This document shows, piece by piece, positions 15,870 through 17,783 of a stretch of 17,783 nt of DNA. The first letter of the stretch is position 1. Each line of letters starts with the position of its first letter. Position numbers and translations under genes: made by a program. Source of the stretch: an uncultured Kiritimatiellota bacterium. Its GTDB lineage: Bacteria > Verrucomicrobiota > Kiritimatiellia > RFP12 > UBA1067. Under the pieces are notes generated by a model. That model was not told the DNA's origin. It worked only from the letters and a program-made list of their open reading frames with translations, and did no database searches. The stretch spans positions 1 to 17,783 of the forward strand of contig CAKUCX010000071.1 in assembly GCA_934643865.1 (NCBI GenBank). Reading direction: 5' to 3'.

Positions 15870-15903
15870 GTCGATTGAAAAAGTAAGTGGGCAGGGGCGA
15901 CGG
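15870..15903 (+). repeat. Left terminal inverted repeat (IRL)
   Basis: The 34-base end begins GTCGATTGAAAAAGTAAGTG and is identical to the reverse complement of 17573-17606. Identity stops abruptly at 15904. One base further out (15869 A against 17607 A) does not pair. Confidence 0.92.
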
Positions 15904-15964
15904 GGGAGCCTGCCCGGTTAGTCGTGCAAACGAAAGCGCCCACTTTCCCCTGCAGGCGGGAAAT

Positions 15965-16021
15965 GGCATCCTTTCCGCCCGGCGCGGCAATTCCGCCGCG
16001 CCGCAACGAAGAAAGGATGCC
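15965..16021 (+). promoter_or_regulatory. Hairpin sequestering the transposase ribosome binding site
   Basis: GGCATCCTTTC (15965-15975) pairs perfectly over 11 bases with GAAAGGATGCC (16011-16021). An inner perfect 8-bp stem, GGCGCGGC (15981-15988) with GCCGCGCC (15995-16002), closes an AATTCC loop. The transposase ribosome binding site AAAGGA (16012-16017) is entirely inside the outer stem, and the ATG follows 3 bases later. Transcripts that enter from outside the element would therefore be poorly translated, as known for IS10 and IS50. Confidence 0.7.
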
Positions 16022-16024
16022 GAC

Positions 16025-17362
16025 ATGGCAATCAGGAAAGAGAGGAACAAGCACCTGACGGACGACCTGCGCCTTGCGCTGGAAGCCGCGCTGCGCGAGC
16101 GCAAGCCGTTCGCCCAGATCAGCCGCGAGACGGGGATCCCCCGATCGACCGTCAAGCGGGAGGTAATGAACCGCCGCGTGGAGTCCACCAAGACGTTCTA
16201 CGGGCACAGGTTCAACCCGTGCGTCCACCGCGACGAATGTAGCGCGACGGGCCTGTGCGGGAGGCCGGGCTGCCCGCGGGGCTGCGCGAGCTGCGGCATC
16301 AGGTGCCGCGGGGGCTCGTGCCCGCGCTTCGAGGAGGAGCGCCGCCCGCGCCTCGCCGCGCCGCCCTACGTCTGCAACGGCTGCCCGGACGAGCGGCGCT
16401 GCCGCCTGCGCAAGCACTACTACCTACACAAGATTGCGCACGAGGGCTACCGCAGGACCCTGACGGAGTCGCGGCAGGGCGTCAACCTCACCGAGGGCGA
16501 GCTTCGGGCCATCAACGAGACCCTCGTCCCCGCGCTCAACAGAGGGCAGAGCCCGCACCACGCCATGGTCTCCGCCCCTGCGTCGTTCGGGATATGCGAG
16601 CGCACCGTCTACAACTACGTCAACGCAGGCGTCCTGTCCGCCAAGCGCCACAACCTGCCCATGGCCGTGCGCTACAGGAAGCGCAGGGGCTGTCCCGTCG
16701 CGCACAAGGTGGACCGCCACTGCACGGAGGGCCGCGGATGGGAGGACTACCTCGCCTTCCTGTCCGCGAACCCGGGCGTGCAGGTGCCGCAGGCCGACAC
16801 CGTCGAGGGCGGCAGGGGCGACAGGCGCGTCCTCCTGACGGTCATGTTCCCGATGACGGGCTTCATGGCCGCAAGGCTCCTGCCGGGCAAGTGCGCGCAG
16901 CACGTCGCGGACGCCTTCGACTGGATGTGGGGCTCGCTCGGGCCGGACGCCTTCCGCCGCCTGTTCCCCGCGCTGCTCAAGGACAACGGCACGGAGTTCT
17001 CCAACCCCCTTGCCGTGGAGACCTCGCCTGACGACGGGGCGCCGAGGACGAAGGTGTTCTACACGCGCCCCTACACCGCCACGGACAAGTCGCACGCCGG
17101 GCGCAACCACGAGTACATCCGCCGCGTCGTGCTCAAGGGCGAGAGCTTCGATTCGCTCTCGCAGACGCAGGTGGACCTGATGATGTCGCACGTCAACGGC
17201 TACGTCCGCGCGTCGCTGATGGACGACGACAGCCATCCCTGCAGAACGCCGTACGAGAGGTTCGCCTTCGAGTACGGCGAGGAGATCGCGCGCAGGCTCG
17301 GAATCGCCCCGATCCCGCTCAAGGAGGTGACGCTCCGACCGGAGCTCCTCGAAGTGAGGTAG
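16025..17362 (+). CDS. IS30-family-like transposase
   Basis: This DDE transposase cuts and joins the ends of the surrounding element. The 445 residues show an N-terminal helix-turn-helix (FAQISRETGIPRSTVKREV, about residues 28-46). A cysteine-rich region follows, with eight cysteines from 66 to 99 and three more at 117, 120 and 126, probably binding zinc. A conserved central part (YYLHKIAHEGYRRTLTESRQ) comes next. The catalytic core has QADTVEGG (Asp258), LLKDNGTEFSNP (Asp320) and GRNHEYIRRVVLKGESFDSL (Glu363). The tail MMSHVNGYVRASLMDD and TPYERFAFEYGEEIARRLGI resembles an IS30 subgroup common in Firmicutes. AAAGGA lies 7 bases before the ATG at 16025. The frame is intact, so it may be active. 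The Asp320 to Glu363 spacing of 42 residues is longer than the 33 or so of classical IS30. Confidence 0.93.
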   Translation: MAIRKERNKHLTDDLRLALEAALRERKPFAQISRETGIPRSTVKREVMNRRVESTKTFYGHRFNPCVHRDECSATGLCGRPGCPRGCASCGIRCRGGSCPRFEEERRPRLAAPPYVCNGCPDERRCRLRKHYYLHKIAHEGYRRTLTESRQGVNLTEGELRAINETLVPALNRGQSPHHAMVSAPASFGICERTVYNYVNAGVLSAKRHNLPMAVRYRKRRGCPVAHKVDRHCTEGRGWEDYLAFLSANPGVQVPQADTVEGGRGDRRVLLTVMFPMTGFMAARLLPGKCAQHVADAFDWMWGSLGPDAFRRLFPALLKDNGTEFSNPLAVETSPDDGAPRTKVFYTRPYTATDKSHAGRNHEYIRRVVLKGESFDSLSQTQVDLMMSHVNGYVRASLMDDDSHPCRTPYERFAFEYGEEIARRLGIAPIPLKEVTLRPELLEVR

Positions 17363-17572
17363 AGCCCCGAGCGCATGGCCGGACATGGGCCGGAACCAGG
17401 GGATGCCCAGTTAGTACCTCGGAAAGCGAATCCTGCGCATCTTCACGGCCTTGCCATGCCCGCTTTCTCCTGCAAAGACACCTCAAACACCGGAAAAACC
17501 GTGCCAGGTCCTAACAACTCAAGGAAAACCCGTGTCATCATATCCAAGAAAAAAGCGACTTCCCACGCCCGT

Positions 17573-17606
17573 CCGTCGCCCCTGCCCACTTACTTTTTCA
17601 ATCGAC
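17573..17606 (-). repeat. Right terminal inverted repeat (IRR)
   Basis: These 34 bases are the exact reverse complement of 15870-15903 and mark the right end of the insertion sequence. Confidence 0.92.
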
Positions 17607-17607
17607 A

Positions 17608-17620
17608 CTTGATTCCTCGA
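17608..17620 (+). repeat. Right 13-bp direct repeat flanking the IS
   Basis: This is a second, identical copy of CTTGATTCCTCGA (compare 15856-15868), one base outside the right inverted repeat. Confidence 0.75.
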
Positions 17621-17783
17621 CTGGTGACGCCCTGGTCGCTGTCGGACGTACCGCGCCAGGGGCGGTGCGAGTCCTTCGCGCGCTGGGCCGTCAGTGGACG
17701 AGGTGTTGGATGAAGCGGCGCGCACGCCAGCCTCAAAACCAATCTCCGTGTCCCCGTGCCTCCGCGCGCTCCGTGTTGACCGG
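17621..17783. other. Non-coding flank right of the IS with degenerate short tandem repeats at its end
   Basis: Before the insertion this sequence would have been contiguous with the region upstream of the glycosidase promoter. No convincing reading frame, tRNA or promoter was found in it. From 17742 to 17775 four degenerate copies of a CTCCGTG-like unit follow each other with an 8-9 base period (ATCTCCGTG, TCCCCGTG, CCTCCGCG, CGCTCCGTG). A weak inverted pair CCCTGG/CCAGGG lies near its left end. Confidence 0.5.

Larger units (their letters stand above)
15870..17606 (+). mobile_element. Complete IS30-family-like insertion sequence, about 1.74 kb
   Basis: The element is bounded by perfect 34-bp inverted repeats at 15870-15903 and 17573-17606 and contains one intact transposase gene reading left to right. 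Flanking 13-bp direct repeats point to a relatively recent insertion, and no internal damage is seen. The non-coding parts are about 120 bases at the left, containing a long hairpin, and about 210 bases at the right (17363-17572), where no gene or clear structure was found. The right non-coding part is visibly richer in A and T than the surroundings. It sits just upstream of the glycosidase promoter and points away from it. Confidence 0.9.

Noticed and set aside
17519..17725. Minus-strand frame across the right IS end
   Set aside because: It runs through the inverted repeat and the flanking repeat, has no ribosome binding site and shows no protein-like pattern.
1..17783. CRISPR arrays, tRNA or rRNA genes
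   Set aside because: No regularly spaced repeats, cloverleaf-like segments or conserved rRNA stretches were seen on reading both strands.

Overview
This is a very GC-rich bacterial window holding 13 recognisable genes: 12 protein-coding genes of the host and one transposase. A V/A-type ATPase locus with a DUF2764 gene, a secreted GH106-type glycosidase, an exported Gfo/Idh/MocA oxidoreductase, a short-form ThiC and a TPP riboswitch together suggest a member of the PVC group, perhaps a Kiritimatiellota-like polysaccharide degrader. That placement is inferred from gene content only.

Left block (1-2743, minus strand): a sigma70-like promoter at 2715-2743 drives an unrecognised 599-residue protein. 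A family 2 glycosyltransferase follows 11 bases later and runs off the left edge. Back to back with this promoter is a second near-consensus promoter (2758-2786, plus strand), which drives the V-ATPase genes for subunit E, a short DUF2764 protein and catalytic subunit A (2810-5725). The cluster stops after subunit A: subunits B, D, I and K are not in the window, and the next gene is convergent, 12 bases away.

Middle and right block (5738-15752, minus strand, transcribed right to left): a GH106-like glycosidase, an L-arabinose/L-fucose isomerase-like protein with a signal peptide, an 85-residue membrane-anchored coiled-coil protein, a Tat-type Gfo/Idh/MocA oxidoreductase, a beta-propeller lactonase, truA, and then thiC-thiE. 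The glycosidase has its own promoter (15803-15831) with an operator-like dyad. thiC-thiE have their own extended -10 promoter inside the 3' end of truA and a TPP riboswitch whose 3' strand carries the thiC ribosome binding site. The first five genes look like a carbohydrate-processing operon: release of a deoxysugar, then isomerisation and/or oxidation and lactone hydrolysis. The substrate is not proven.

Right end (15856-17783): a complete IS30-like insertion sequence with perfect 34-bp inverted repeats, an intact transposase with a cysteine-rich N-terminal insertion, and a 13-bp flanking direct repeat, which is unusually long for this family. Its transposase ribosome binding site is buried in a long hairpin. 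Beyond the IS, 163 bases of non-coding sequence end in degenerate short tandem repeats. No tRNA, rRNA or CRISPR array was seen.
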